From positions 1 to 5,011 of the forward strand of contig CAWEHT010000037.1 of assembly GCA_963808455.1 (NCBI GenBank): 5,011 nt of DNA, read 5' to 3'. The translations under genes were made by a program, and so were the position numbers. The stretch is from CAWEHT01 sp963808455. GTDB lineage: Bacteria; Chloroflexota; Anaerolineae; CG2-30-64-16. Numbering within the stretch: position 1 is the stretch's first letter; each line of letters starts with the position of its first letter. The notes beneath the pieces are model-generated. The model was given only the letters and a program-made list of their open reading frames with translations, did not search any database and was not told where the DNA came from. Below are positions 4,602 through 5,011 of this stretch, piece after piece.

Positions 4602-5011
4602 ATGGCATATAGTTTCACCGAGCTTGTGGAAATCCCGCGCCTGCCGCGAAATGATGACTTCGCTGCATCAGGCCACAGGACTGGCAATCTCGCTTGCGGA
4701 TGCTGATACTAACCTTCTGCTCAACGTCGGATGGCAAGACATCTGCTGCAAGTTCCATCGGGCCTGCCCTCGGAGCGAAGAGCGATGCCGGCAAAGTGAC
4801 CGCTGCATAGCCGCGCACCCTGGTGAACAGTCCATTGGCTACGTGTGCCCGAATGGACTGCAGGTCTACGCGATCCCCATCATCATCGACGGCCAGCATC
4901 TGGCGACGCTGTTCGTGGGCCAGCTATTTCATGAGCCACCTGACGAGGCGTTGTTTCTGCGCCAGGCGCAGGAGTTCGGGTTCGATCCGGCAGCCTACGT
5001 AGAGAGAGAAG
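4602..5011 (+). CDS. PocR-domain sensor protein, N-terminal part, frameshifted and cut by the window end
   Basis: The protein opens MAYSFTELVEIPRL from the ATG at 4602, with a GGAAGAGG ribosome site at 4583-4590. The homology then moves one base on: from about 4645 the frame reads REMMTSLHQATGLAI, LLNVGWQDIC, FHRACPRSEERC, GYVCPNGLQVYAIPI and ATLFVGQLF, and is open to the last base. Removing one C at 4644-4645 joins them as IPRLREMMTSLHQ. This is the PocR sensory domain, a PAS-like fold predicted in the literature to sense small organic compounds; it usually sits N-terminal to output modules such as histidine kinase, GGDEF or AraC-type HTH domains. The output domain lies beyond the window, so its role is open. 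Five Cys fall within 22 residues after WQDI, some of them family-conserved. If not rejoined, the 4602 frame stops after 34 codons, and translation could begin at ATG 4651, losing the first helix. It probably has its own promoter near 4493. Confidence 0.8.
4644..4645 (+). other. Inferred +1 frameshift site in the PocR gene
   Basis: The PocR opening is in the frame of 4602 and the remainder in the frame of 4651. Dropping one C of CTGCCGCG restores RLREMMTS, the usual helix of this domain. As in the tandem USP, the extra base is a C next to another C. Confidence 0.65.

Noticed and set aside
1..5011. CRISPR array, tRNA, rRNA, transposon ends or phage genes
   Set aside because: I found no regularly spaced repeats, no tRNA T-loop pattern, no transposase or integrase motifs, and no flanking direct repeats.

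Overview
The window reads as GC-rich bacterial chromosome, probably a free-living Gram-negative or other environmental lineage. The sequence does not fix the phylum. All supported genes lie on the + strand. In order they are: the C-terminal two fifths or so of a magnesium-type P-type ATPase (runs in from the left edge, stop at 1203-1205); a short region with several possible hairpins and a good intrinsic terminator; a run of universal stress protein (USP) genes or remnants (1369-3690) interrupted by an orphan coiled-coil gene (2742-3233); a small HEAT-repeat protein (3727-4284); a gap of about 320 bases with a promoter-like site; and the start of a PocR-type sensor protein that runs off the right edge.

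The main point is damage. Each USP locus is broken in a different way. The first (about 1369-1767) keeps only the C-terminal part of the fold. The second (1725-2700) is a tandem two-domain USP split by an apparent single extra base near 1942-1944; removing one base gives a clean 324-residue protein. The third USP locus (3264-3690) needs three reading frames and has lost most of its nucleotide-binding loop. The PocR gene is also split, near 4644-4645, again repaired by removing one C. The ATPase, the coiled-coil gene and the HEAT gene are intact in what is visible. The two simple shifts look alike (one extra C beside another C), so they could be sequencing or assembly errors. The truncation of the first USP and the decay of the third are too extensive for that.

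Functionally this looks like a stress-physiology or dormancy-type island: a membrane cation ATPase, nucleotide-binding USPs, a HEAT-repeat interaction scaffold and a small-molecule sensor. The spacing from 1725 to 4284 (gaps of 41, 30 and 36 bases, no terminator seen between) suggests one transcript. The ATPase is separated from it by the terminator at 1314-1339, and the PocR gene probably has its own promoter. I see no CRISPR array, tRNA, rRNA, transposase or phage gene, and no convincing evidence for a wholly new system. The orphan coiled-coil protein, the hairpin abutting the start codon at 3264 and the paired frame breaks are the items most worth checking.
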